This document shows, piece after piece, positions 46,825-57,555 of a stretch of 64,000 bases of DNA. Origin of the DNA: Dillenia suffruticosa (lineage: Eukaryota > Streptophyta > Magnoliopsida > Dilleniales > Dilleniaceae); assembly GCA_033439265.1 (NCBI GenBank), contig JAVTVX010000026.1, positions 12,835,001 to 12,899,000 of the forward strand. Direction: 5' to 3'. A program made the position numbers and the translations under genes. Within the stretch, counting starts at the first letter, position 1; the number at the start of each line of letters is the position of its first letter. The notes below the pieces were generated by a model, which had not been told where the DNA came from, searched no databases, and worked only from the letters and a program-made list of their open reading frames with translations.

Positions 46825-48996
46825 TTATGACTCCTGGTTAGCTGGGAGCGGATTGACAACGACGTTCTCATCTGCAACCTCCAAAAGAGCATCACCCATG
46901 TGAGTGAGTGCAAGGTCTGAATTTAGCACCTTCGAACTAACATTCTCGCCATTTGGAGACACCAACCTTGCTCGGCGGATGATCTCCATAGCACATTGCA
47001 GCCTTCCGGATGATCGATCCTGGGCATATTTGTGCTGGTCAATAGTCCTCGCGATAGTCTCACTTAACTCTACTACTTCTAATCTACAACCTGAATAGAT
47101 CACCTGGGCGGTTCGGCCAGTTTTTCTATGACTTGTAGCCATACTTGTGCACCCTAGTTTCTGCATTGAGCTCCTTGCATCTCTTGGAAACCATCTTGCA
47201 CCGTTGGAGCGCTATGTTCAGGCAGTCTTCAAACATCCCATTTCCTCGCTCCTGGCATTCAAAGTGCCTGCTGATGCTCTCTCCTCCTCGATCTCCCTCT
47301 TCCTCTACGAAAAAGCATCTTGGAATTGAGAAACCTTGATGCCTATCTGGTCTGCTCGGTGCTTCAGATGGTGGATCATCTATTCCCTCCTTAGCCTTTG
47401 AAACTCTGTCAAAATGATGGTCTGCACAAAATGAAAAAGTTCAAATACGAAAATTGAAAATACAGATAAATTACCTTATGATGTAGTCATACCATAAACT
47501 CCGAGGACATGATGGCCTCGTTGTCCTGCTCGAGAGATAGCTTGTTCAATTCCAACTCTAAACGATAGAAATCCACCTAATCAACTATCCTTCTAGCCTC
47601 ACAGTTATCGACATAGTTGTACCAGCACTCATTTGCACTGATCGCCACAGTACCCCTTTCCCTTTGTCCTTTGAGACCATCGTAGGACCAAATAGGAATG
47701 ATGGGGGGAAGAGCAGTCCCCTAAGCACCTTTTGCTTGCCTACTTCAACATCAAAAGAATAACAGAAGATGGTCCCGCATCAGACTCCTTGGTTGACCCA
47801 TGAGGGATGCCTTCAAGGTCTCCGGTAGCTTGTTCCTCTATCTTCTCCCCTTCCTCTTCAAGGTCCTTAGGCACACAATCCCTAACCTCCTCCTCCTCTT
47901 CTTCTTTTCTCTCTTTAACCCCCGTACTGTTTGCTTCAGTACTTTTCGGTCACTCCGCTCGAGCCTCTGCATCTTCTTGAGCCTCGGACTCATAATCATC
48001 GGTCTCGATAGCCCTAAATGCAATTAGAGAGCGCTGTCCCCCTATTCTCTCTCATAGCCTCTCCTAACGAGTTCAATAGCTGAACTCTTCTCTTCTTTTG
48101 CACTAGAGACAAGATGGGAATAGCATCGGCACTCGTCTCAGACGTGCTCTTTGTTTCTGTTGCCTCCCTCTTCGACCTAGGATTCATCTGCTTGTCAGTT
48201 GTTACCTCCATAAATTCTTCTTACTCTGGAGAGGTAAGGATATCTATGAGCTTTTTATTCTTCTTCTCTACTAGGAGAGGTCTCTCGATCTTCCTCTTTT
48301 CCCCCGATAGCAAACCCATTAGTGTCAACATCTCATTATCTAAAAGGGCTTCAACCCAAATATGTCTCTTATTGGCATTACAAAAACCACGGACTGAATG
48401 AATGAATCGTGATTGGCAAGAAGGTTGAGGGGTCCTTAATCCAGGAAGTGGTTCCTCATCCACATTTGATAGTGTGGGTATTGAATCTCTATTCAAGAAC
48501 CTAACAAAGAAATATTTGTATATCCATCTCTTGTTGATGGTCTCTTCGTTAAAAAATTTCCAATTTGAGTCTGGCCTAATTTGTAGGTGAAACCACAATT
48601 CCGTAGAACCTTAACGAGTGCATCTCTTGAGAGAGAACACAAATGCCATGATTTCAAAGTTGAAGCGGAAACGGTAGAAACTCATTAGTGACATCACGGT
48701 TATCACCAAGCGTCAAGTGCTGGGAATCAATATTGTCAAAAATATGTTCCAATAAAGAAAAACTCGGGCGATGGAGCCTGTATATGGCACCTTCAAGCCG
48801 TATTTGACAAATTGCTTGTACATCGGGACACAACCCTCGGTGCCCTGTTAGCCCTATATTCGTCAGTAGCTAACCAAAGGACATAATCATCCCCTAACAA
48901 TATGTAATTTTGGACGCTGCGCAATTCGTTCTCTATCATGGTACTCCTAATGTCGTTGATGCCCTAATGAACATGTGAAGATGAGTCCTTAGCCAT
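46825..48996 (-). pseudogene. Antisense extra ORF of the gypsy element, relic
   Basis: Minus strand from an ATG at 48,996 (MAKDSSSH). Fragments in several frames: LYRLHRPSFSLLEHI, then WKFFNEETINKRWIYKYFFV (48,598-48,500), a K.WK..FFFV-like pattern of plant gypsy-associated proteins (Transposase_28/Putative gypsy type), a Lys/Arg/Glu-rich linker (48,210-47,840) and a C-terminal helical part (47,166-46,825). Antisense ORFs between pol and the 3' LTR are known from Tat-lineage elements. Assignment rests on weak patterns. Confidence 0.4.
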
Positions 48997-49276
48997 TTCC
49001 AACCTGTTTTTTCTCTGAGTATTACTTGTAAATTTCAAAGAGTCTGACTTGTGAGTTGCCTCTCTGCATGAAAGTTGAAACTGTCGAAAAGAAGACGTGA
49101 TAGTGTGTGAACCAATCAAACGCCACATGTTATAAAGCATGTTGGAGACGATTCATGAGAACCGAGGCAGTACGTGCCCATGTAATGCCCTGCACTAACG
49201 TCTTTTCGAATTCTTATCCATTTAATACTACTTCTGAATCTCTTCACACGTAACGACATCAGGAGTCGAAGGTAAG

Positions 49277-49955
49277 TGAAGCTCATTTGCATAAGGTTTG
49301 AAATCCTCTAAACCCATGGTCCAACAAGAAAAACACACTGAAACATGTTATCTATAGGGGATATATCTCTCGAACGGGTAGACACTGCCCACTCTCTCGA
49401 CATTTATCGACCAAATCCCTCTCGATAATCAGCTAATCGGTCTCAGCACTCTCCTGTGTTTGGTATTGTTATTTGACTAGTTAATATTATATTCATTTTC
49501 CCTTGAATTGCAAAAACAACATCTAGTAATTAGTAAGGAAATTTTGAACCCTAATCGATAAGGAGAGGAATTTCTTGACAACTAGAACTTTCTTTGACTA
49601 GAAAGATTCTTAATCTCTTGGAAATCTTTCGTTAAGGATTCTGTAATCTCAGGACACTTTCATATGGAAATTAAGATTTTAACATCCCGAACGCACACAA
49701 AACTCATATGGGCAACCTATATATACATCATAAACTCATCGGCCAAGTACGCTTACCTAACTCTACACTTAGCACACAAAAGGTATTATGAAACTCTCTT
49801 TTTGTCTATCTCTACTCTCTCGAAAATCGTTCTCAGACTTTATCGTTAGAGTCTTCCCACTGGGATATCCTTCGGTGGATTTTTGTAGGTTCCATCCACT
49901 CACCTTATTTGGGTTAATGGAACTATTATCTGTGAAATCAAATCCACCTTCAACA
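49277..49955 (+). repeat. Right LTR of the gypsy element
   Basis: Begins TGAAGCTCATTTGCATAAGG after a purine-rich GAAGGTAAG and ends CTTCAACA. Partner of 43,317-43,989. Confidence 0.75.
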
Positions 49956-49960
49956 ACTTG

Positions 49961-50906
49961 TAATAATTTTCGATTAATATAATTTTTTGACATAAAATCC
50001 AATATTTCAGAAATAGAAATCAAAATTTTAGATAAAAAATAATTAAATTATCAATATAATGGGAATCCCTTTTATATTGAAAAGTTTAATTAATCTTACT
50101 CGCTTAAGCTAGTCTTTTTCTGAATAAGACTTAAAACTATTGATTCCATGGTACAGGTAGGCTGGTTTTCTTTCCCTAAAGAGAAGGTAAAGCCTCGTTA
50201 TCTGGTAGGATCAGTTGCAAAATGATTATTTTCACAGCTAATTAATTCCTTTCATAAGTTAATTTAAATTACAACACTTGGGCCATGACTTCACCATTAA
50301 AATCGTACGGGTACAATTTAATTCCAATTTCGTTTTGGTTGCTTCAGCTTTTTAATGTTTTCTTGTCTATATATTTTTTCTTTTTAATAGTAATAAAAAT
50401 ATAAATTATTGATATTATTAATTATGTAATAATTTATAAATTATGTACCAAATCAATATATTAATATGTTTTATATGAAGATTTGGAATTATTAAATTTC
50501 CAAGTCAACTGTAAAAATATTTTTTTGGAGCTTCAAATTACATTTTCCCTTTTTTTGGAGTTTAAATGAGATTTTAAGTTTTTTGTTTTTTCCAACCCAA
50601 CTTGTTTTGAAAGATAGGGATGGGAAGTTCGATTTCTCCGATTAGTGCGACTTGCGTAGCCTGACTCGATTTGGAGTCGCTTCGTTTTAAAATTCAACGA
50701 ATTTGAATGGCCCGATTTCGATATTCCCAGCCTCATATTCCTCTCCCTCCCTCTCTCGCTCTCTCTCTCTCTCTCTACAGTGGACTCGAGCGAGAGACAG
50801 ACAGAGAGAGAGCCGGCCAAATAACTCCACTTACCACCGAGCCACCTTTCACATCTCCTAGTTATCGGAGCTTCCTCATCTCTCTTTCTCTCTCTCCCTT
50901 TCTCTA
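49961..50906 (+). promoter_or_regulatory. Upstream region of gene E
   Basis: AT-rich up to 50,520. It contains TTTCCAAGTCAAC (50,498-50,510), matching the W-box-bearing word of the array promoters but about 400 bases from the ATG. A CT microsatellite (50,755-50,777) and a pyrimidine-rich leader run directly to the start codon, as in many plant core promoters. Confidence 0.4.
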
Positions 50907-51821
50907 ATGAATCAAACCAGAAAAACTTCGACCTTATTTGTATTAGTTATAATTATATTTCTTCTATTGAAATTGCAAAAATCTCAATGCATCGACGAAC
51001 ACTTGTGTTGCGAGCCCGCAAGCTGCGGCGATGGCGATAACGTTAGCTTCCCATTTCATATCGTGGGCAGGCAACCGGATTACTGTGGCCATCCTGGTTT
51101 CGAGGTCCAGTGTTCCAACCCCACCACCAATCATCCCGTCATCGAGCCGTCCGAAAATAAATCCTATGCAATTCACGAATTCTTCTACCACAACCGGTCT
51201 ATCAAAGTCTCCAACCTTGTCCTATCGAATTTGACCAACACCAACACGTGTCTTCCTCCAATTGGGAGCCTGACATTAAATCTAGACCATTCCAAGTTCG
51301 ATTTCGGAGCCGACAAGGCCGAGCTTCTGCTTTTCTACGGCTGCAATAAATCGGCACCGGAGGCCAAAGAACTGCTGAACTACGAGACGTGTTTTGCTGA
51401 TGGAACAGGGTCGACGGGTTATGCGTTGTTCGGCACGGACCCGAAATCTCGTCTGGCGACTCAGGTGTGTGAAAGCAAGTCAGAAGCACCGATTTCAGCG
51501 AACGAGTACAAAGAGAATGAAATTGGACAGAAGCGATACGTGGAGGCATTGAACAGAGGATTTCTGCTAAAATGGAAGGCTAGGGCTAGTGATTGCTCCA
51601 CGTGTAGCGACAATGGCGGTCGATGCGGGACATATCAGTATCAATTCCAGTGTTACTGTCTTGATCGCCCTCATCTTAAGTGCTGTCATAATAAGAGTAA
51701 GTCTCTCACCCTCTGTCATTTTATTTTTTGTTCTGCTGTTATTTTTTTGGTTGATTATTATTTATTAGTATCGATTGGTATTATAGCAGTTGGACATTAC
51801 CGCCTATTAAATAAAATCTGA
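50907..51821 (+). CDS. E: LRK10L-type receptor ectodomain (GUB_WAK_bind + WAK_assoc), kinase exon not found
   Basis: ATG at 50,907 follows a CT-rich leader. Residues 8-27 form a signal peptide (FVLVIIIFLLLKLQ). The GUB_WAK_bind domain starts at about residue 34 (CEPASCGDGDNVSFPFHI ... YCGHPGFEVQC), with many N-glycosylation sites in mid-domain. The WAK-associated C-terminus is complete (SDCSTCSDNGGRCG, then FQCYC). Predicted donor AAGA|GTAAGT, exon end 51,696: 790 bases, phase 1. It is a different subfamily from the A-D array. Reading through the donor adds a hydrophobic stretch and a stop at 51,821. No kinase exon lies between here and A2, so it is a receptor-like protein or a gene separated from its kinase. 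Confidence 0.8.
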   Translation: MNQTRKTSTLFVLVIIIFLLLKLQKSQCIDEHLCCEPASCGDGDNVSFPFHIVGRQPDYCGHPGFEVQCSNPTTNHPVIEPSENKSYAIHEFFYHNRSIKVSNLVLSNLTNTNTCLPPIGSLTLNLDHSKFDFGADKAELLLFYGCNKSAPEAKELLNYETCFADGTGSTGYALFGTDPKSRLATQVCESKSEAPISANEYKENEIGQKRYVEALNRGFLLKWKARASDCSTCSDNGGRCGTYQYQFQCYCLDRPHLKCCHNKSKSLTLCHFIFCSAVIFLVDYYLLVSIGIIAVGHYRLLNKI

Positions 51822-53837
51822 TGTTAAAACTTTGGACTTAGGTTTAAAGTCTAATCTGATTCGAATCGAATTTAATCGGATCTAGTTTTATTATCTGATA
51901 CTAATAATTTATTTCAAAATAATATTATTTTATTATATTACAATGTGATGCTTTTTTATTTTTTTGAGATGGTATAGAATTATATACGAGAATGTCGATC
52001 CGGGAATATATTATATGTATTTTATGTTATTAATTTATTTATTTTTGGGGAGAAATAAGGTTAATATTTGAAGTCAACGAGTCGCCAGCATAGGGCTCTC
52101 TCTGACTATCACTATGACTGATGCTTTGATTTTGGATGTTGACTCGGATTAATTAGGTGAAGTCTTACTAATTTGAGATTAGGGGTAAGAAGTTGCTTCT
52201 CTCTTCTAAGCTCTCGAACTCCCCATTCGGCTTTACTGGGGGAGTTTGTTCCTAGATCAGCCCCTTTTGTGTTGGAACCTTAGTCTATAAGCCTTAAGGA
52301 TGAGCTTAGATTGGGTAACTAATTGTTCCTTGATGTTGTCAACCATGGCAGATTCATGTAGGCTGCAATTCAGTAATCTCTAGCTCTCCTATCCTTATCT
52401 GTATTTTATTTTACACCACCTGAAATATTTGTCCAATAAAAATAAAATATTGTTAATAGAACTAGTAAATTCTACAAATAATTTTTTTTTAAAAAAATAC
52501 TAAAATTGTCATTACATTAAACATATAATTTTGTTTATTGAAACTCACCGTTCTAATTCATAGATTTATACACTCTTTGGAGTTTCTGTATTGAACGTTC
52601 TTACTTCCTTTAGTTGCCCTCATGAAATTTTGATATTTTTTTCTTGTAACCATTCATAAATTTTTAAAATTTATCAAACAAATTTCTCTATAAATAAAAT
52701 TTTCTAGATTTGCCGCCATGTTGCTCATTTTATTAAAATTTCTAATTTCATGTTCAACTTCATAAGGAGCACCAAGTGCAGAGTTACAATAAATTTCTAA
52801 AATTTCTATAACATTTTTCTTTTCGGCTCAATAAAAGGTGGAGAAAAACTACTGATATTTGCTTCTCTTCCATAAGCCATAGAAATTTCATGGTTAAAAG
52901 ACACCAGACTCTAGACTGACCAAGACAACATGCCAATTAATTTTCCGAACTAAAAATTTGATTTCTTTAGATGCCTAGAGAACTGTCATTTTGGAGAAGC
53001 TGTCGAGAGTTCCGGTGTCAAGTTTCTCTACTTCCCTCTCTCTTCCTCTCTGGCTTAGTGGGCTTGGTGTCAAGTTTCTCCTCTATCTAGTACCAGAAAC
53101 TTGAGACAAGTGCATGATATCATATTATAAGACCCTGATGAAACCAGTAGATGATGGAAAATGTTTCAGATCTTAAGTATTTAATTCATATGAAATAAAA
53201 CATATGAAAACTTAGTCAAGTTTTTTGGCCGAAGGGAGTAAAATATTAGGACATTTTTTTTTTGCTCTCTCGCATTGCAAGTCTTCATCAGTTGTTCAAT
53301 GAACTCATTCTTCAAACTTGTTCGTCAGCTCTAACTTTTTCTTAGGTCACTTTGGATTTTGTAGCTTCTAAATTCAAAAATATTCTCATCCTTATTGAAA
53401 ACATAGCCATTCGACAAGGCTTTTGAGTGGTCTGCAACAGCACCATCCCTTCTAAGCAAATTCTATATATGTTATGCTAGGTGGTATCTTTCTCGACTGC
53501 AAGGAACTTTAAGTGGTCAGGGTGGAGGTGGTCAGCACCATGTCTTGCTCATCCTTACAAGTCCCTTCTAAATTACTTCTACTTCCACAACCGTCCCATT
53601 TCCTGTTCATTAATAGGCTCCATCGCTTCATTTTTTGCATGCAACAACTGGGAAATGTGAAGGCTGATAGTGAGTCCTGGATTGTACAAAACATGGGCTG
53701 TTGAAATTTTGTGCATGTGCCTATTGGACCGAAAGCAAAACATTATGATCAAGCAACACATAGCGAAGGCTAGACAGAACGGTCAATGAACAGAAATCTG
53801 TCTATCTATATGTATTGTGCTCATTAACAAGTTGATA
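51822..53837 (+). other. Region after gene E: old module intron sequence, no exon found
   Basis: 51,830-53,300 shows nothing recognisable. 53,530-53,660 matches D1 intron 2 (9,640-9,750): CCATGTCTTGCTCA, TACTTCCACAA, CCATTTCCTG, CATTAATAGG. So a D-like module once lay here and lost both exon 1 and kinase. The small frames in this stretch are not supported. Confidence 0.5.
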
Positions 53838-53853
53838 GTAGCATTTGTGGATA

Positions 53854-53962
53854 CCAACATACACTGGGTGTAGGGGTAAGGGCACTAGACTCCTTTAACT
53901 CTCAGAGTTCGAGTCTGAGGAATGAAAAAGCAGGGGCTGGAAGTGGTGAAAACAAGAAAAAA
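53854..53962 (+). mobile_element. Short tRNA-derived SINE, 109 bases
   Basis: Flanked by a 16-base direct repeat GTAGCATTTGT(G/C)GATA (53,838-53,853 and 53,963-53,978). The head resembles a tRNA: a box A-like GTAGGGGTAAGG and a T-arm with a perfect 5-base stem (TCAGA-GTTCGAG-TCTGA) containing box B. The tail is A-rich. The paralogous site at about 7,041-7,075 is uninterrupted. Confidence 0.65.
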
Positions 53963-54595
53963 GTAGCATTTGTCGATAAAGAACTAAGATTTTGGAGAGC
54001 TCTATATTTTTGTGTTGATTGGAGGAATAGCTGTAGTTGTAGAAATCATCGTATTTTGGTTCCCATTTTCTGAGTGTCTTCTGTTTCAAGCAGTTCCATG
54101 AGAGGAGTTCCTTTGGAATTCAAGGGGAAAACAGGGAATTTCTGTGTCATTTTCTTCTCATGATTGTCTTATACTCTTCCTGTCTCTACGTAATACCGCA
54201 CTGTATTTTATACTAGCCACTTTCCGCTTCGATTTTTCATTTTATTCCGTTCCCTAGAACCATCTATACTTGATTCTAAGCATCTTTTAAGCGGTTCTCA
54301 TATATAATAGGTCTGAGCCCCTGACTGACCTCTTGGATTGAGGTCGAGAGTACAAGAAACTTCTACAGTACAAAGGTGCAAAGGTCGTGACTTCTTTTCT
54401 GTGTTTTTGTTATCGCCATTTGTTTTTTTGCATGTGAGAAGTTCCCTTTTCTCTTTGCTACGTTGACATTTCTAACAAGCCAAGCTGTACCGCTACCATC
54501 ACCGACCTTGACCTCACAACCACCCAAAATCCTTTTCTGATATATCTAGCCTGATTGAGTAATTGTGAAGCCTAAAGAATTTTTAGTCAAGAAGA

Positions 54596-54720
54596 ATGGG
54601 GAGGTTGTGCAGGAAAATCCCCCTCTGATCTCTCTCATGAACCAATAAAAAGATGACATATGCCATTTTTCAACTTCAAAGTTTTCTGCCACTAATTTCC
54701 AAGTCAACCGGCGTGTCCAG
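54596..54720 (+). promoter_or_regulatory. Module promoter block upstream of A2
   Basis: As before A1: CCAAT box 54,642-54,646, TTTTCTGCC, AGTCAAC 54,701-54,707, ending about 115 bases before the A2 ATG. Confidence 0.5.
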
Positions 54721-54834
54721 CCATTTAAAACTTAAGTGATGCATTGTGAAATAAACATTTTGAGGAAACAAGAACCATTTGGAGGAGTCAGGAGTTGGGT
54801 TGATTCTTGGTTGCGGAGAATTGGTGTATTAGTG

Positions 54835-55788
54835 ATGGGAATTATGAGTGATCGAGTAGAACTACTTGTATTTGCTTTGTCTTTTCTCTTGCAACAAGTG
54901 GTCGCTCACAAGTGTCCGCCAGTCTTCACATGTCAGAATCTCCCAGTACAGCTACCTTTCCCTTTCACTGATTCCCGGCGTCCAGATTGTGGTCTGTTGA
55001 TGATTAACTGCACAATACCCACTCCAAGGGTCCGATTTGTTGAATATGGCAAATGGTATGATATTGTACTCGTTAGTCAATTCCCGTATCAAGCAATAAC
55101 ATTTGCCCACCAAATGCTTGGATATAACCTGCAAAAAAACCGATGTGAAGCTTTTAACAATTTTTCAGTTCCCAGCTCTCCTTTTGTTCGCTTTACCTTG
55201 AACAAAATTATCTTGTTCAAATGTAATCGGAGCACTCACGGAAATCCGGTTAGTCCTACAGCGGAATATTTCCAGGGTATTGGGAGTTATACAGACTGTT
55301 CAGGCTTCATTATCTACTATAATCTTTCAAACCTTGATGGTTTTCCTAAGGAAACTCTTCCGACACAATGTTCAGTGATTCAAATCCCAGGGACATGGAA
55401 AAAAGAGAAATTAAAATCAAAGGATCTGTTTGACATACTCACCGCCAATGTTACGTTTCGGTACAACGTGTCCTCAGACTGTCTCAATTGCCACTTGAAA
55501 GGCGGTCGATGTGATACAAATTCCCACTCTGGACAGTTTCATTGTATAAATGGTAACAGACCATCTCTTTACTCTTGCAAGTTGCATGCTTTTTGCTGTT
55601 TTATTTTTTTCGGTAAAATGCTACCATTTGATGACCTCTCTCTGTCTCTCTCTCTACACCCTATGGAGGCTGCTAATTCATTTTGTTTGGTTAATAGTTT
55701 TTGTTTTGGAATTGAAAAGAATATCCAACATAGTTGCCTAATTGCCCAATATTTGAACCTTAGACGTTTTAGATATCAGGTCCAATAG
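54835..55788 (+). CDS. A2: GUB_WAK_bind ectodomain first exon, intact
   Basis: Copy-2 partner of A1. The frame is open from 54,736, but the ATG at 54,835 aligns with A1 and starts the signal peptide (LLVFALSFLLQQVVA). KCPPVFTC, DCGLLMINC and SSDCLNCHLKGGRC follow. Predicted exon 54,835-55,552 (AATG|GTAAC), 718 bases, phase 1; the open frame continues through the donor to 55,788. About 49 of 240 residues differ from A1, concentrated in the first third of the domain, while flanking non-coding DNA differs far less. No kinase exon in the window. Confidence 0.75.
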   Translation: MGIMSDRVELLVFALSFLLQQVVAHKCPPVFTCQNLPVQLPFPFTDSRRPDCGLLMINCTIPTPRVRFVEYGKWYDIVLVSQFPYQAITFAHQMLGYNLQKNRCEAFNNFSVPSSPFVRFTLNKIILFKCNRSTHGNPVSPTAEYFQGIGSYTDCSGFIIYYNLSNLDGFPKETLPTQCSVIQIPGTWKKEKLKSKDLFDILTANVTFRYNVSSDCLNCHLKGGRCDTNSHSGQFHCINGNRPSLYSCKLHAFCCFIFFGKMLPFDDLSLSLSLHPMEAANSFCLVNSFCFGIEKNIQHSCLIAQYLNLRRFRYQVQ

Positions 55789-56294
55789 AAATCAATCCTG
55801 GTCAAATTTCATATCAAAGATGAAGTACAAGAACATCTGCAGTTCACTTGCAATGGCTCTTGGATTTCCTCCATTCTTTCTTTTTAACTTGATCTCCCCT
55901 GCTTTGTTGCACTTCGTAGCCTTCACTAAATGTAATCTTCAATCCTGTTCTTTGCCGGTAACATTTTCTACCATCAGTTTGAACTTTGCAAACTTCACAG
56001 CCCTTAGATAATTTTGATTAGTTAAGTCATTTGATGTGAACTGCAATGGTTTCTTATACAATGGTACTACTATCCTTGCTAAACTAAAACAATCTTCTAC
56101 ATTTTGCTAGATAAGATTTACCGGATTTCACCACCTTCCACATATGGATTGCCATCGCCATTTTTACTGTTTCAGCACCTGAAAAACCCAGAGTTTGATA
56201 GTGATGGATATCATGAAAGATGGTTTTTGCTAATTCATCCCTCTGCCCATAGGGGTACAGAAAACTGTTGACTAGGAAAACCTTCTTCTCCCCC

Positions 56295-57067
56295 TGATGT
56301 GAACCCATTGGGTATAAAAACCCTAAAACCCACGAACAAGTTAATTTAACTCAAAAATCATCCCAACGAATTATTTGAACCGGTGGAATTAAAAACCTCA
56401 ACCCTTACCCTAAAGGAGGAAGAACCTAAAGTATATGACCTTAGACCCGTTTCTCACTAGATCAAGAACCTTGGTATAAAGATGGAATGAATGACGCCAC
56501 AATCTAGATGGTTCAAAACCTAGATTGATAAGTCAAAGAACTAAACAAGACTCATATCTTGAATAAGTTCAAAGTTCTCAAAAGAACAAAACCTGTGTGA
56601 AGAATACTCACAATTTTATTAATTCTCTCCAAAGTGTTATCTTTTACACAATGTATAATGGTCTATTTATAGTCTAAAGGTAAAAATATAACTGACAACT
56701 AAAAATTTAGTAACTCCCTAATCAATAAAAAATTAGGAAACTAAAACATAAGTTACAAAAATAAAAATTAGGAAACTAAATACATCAAACTATTTTGACC
56801 AAGTCTTGCTGCTATTTTTCTTTATTTTCGACCTCCCTTGGTTTTGGGTAGTTTTGGGCCTTTTATTCTTCCAACTGAGCTTGCATGAGCATAATTGAGA
56901 CCCCTTTTGGTTTTTCATTCATTTGGGCTTCAATTTCTTATTGTAAAACCCTCTGAATTAAGTTATTCAGTATTTCTTTGGACCTTTTAACTCGAACTTT
57001 TGTTACTGGCCCAACTGGAACTTGAGTTGAATCATGTAAATTTCTTGCAATCTTGATGATCACATCA
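56295..57067 (-). repeat. 3' LTR (in element orientation)
   Basis: 773 bases, same length as its partner; differences are mostly C/T and G/A transitions, as expected from methylated-cytosine decay. Confidence 0.93.
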
Positions 57068-57189
57068 TTCCCCCCTTCTTGACAACGATTTGTCCCCAAA
57101 TCGTCACCTGTGTGAAAATGCATCAATAGCCGCATCTTGCTTGGAAAAAGTCTCAACGAATTCAATCCATCGAACATGTCTCTTACCAT
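56938..57189 (-). pseudogene. Tail of a gypsy polyprotein kept at the internal region/LTR junction
   Basis: Reads DDLGTNRCQEGGNDV, then VPVGPVTKVRVKRSKEILN, the characteristic C-terminal end of plant Ty3/gypsy polyproteins (DLRTN.F.EGGND ... GP.TRARAK...), running into the LTR. It shows the element derives from a larger gypsy element by internal deletion. No enzyme domain remains. Confidence 0.65.
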
Positions 57190-57555
57190 CTTAATGAATT
57201 AACAACTCTTTGAATTTAACTCAAAAATAATTGTCTTGTGAAATTCACAGAAAGAATAACAAGAAAAATAAAGAAGGAAAATAAGTGAGAAATAAGGAAG
57301 TCGCAAATTTGGAAAAATTCCAAATTAAGAAAGAAACAAAGATGGAATGAATTGAATAAGAAAAGTGAATAAAGGAAGAAAATAAAGAAGGTGAACAAAT
57401 AAGAAAAAAATAAGAAATAAAGAAGAAACAATAAAAGAAAAGAAAAAAAAAATTGGAAGCTGCCTTTGTTTTATGAAAAATTATAGACAAATATGAACAA
57501 TTATAGACGAGTATGAACAACTCGAAGGGTAACCCGAAATTGCTATGATACCAAC

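Larger units (their letters stand above)
43303..49955 (+). mobile_element. Ty3/gypsy element (Tat-like), gag-protease remnants only
   Basis: Two similar LTRs (about 43,317-43,989 and 49,277-49,955) enclose a gag relic, a protease-like relic, a 62-base tandem repeat and an antisense ORF relic. After the left LTR comes ATTGGCACCTTCTG, near the TGGCRCC-type primer site of gypsy elements. No RT, RNase H or integrase motif was found in any frame, so the element was probably non-autonomous. ACTTG at 43,298-43,302 and 49,956-49,960 may be the target duplication; the exact left end is uncertain. Confidence 0.75.

Noticed and set aside
57216..57520. Phe/Leu-rich minus-strand frames inside the 2-kb LTR element
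   Set aside because: Antisense of an AAGAAATAAG-rich tract; low complexity, no domain.
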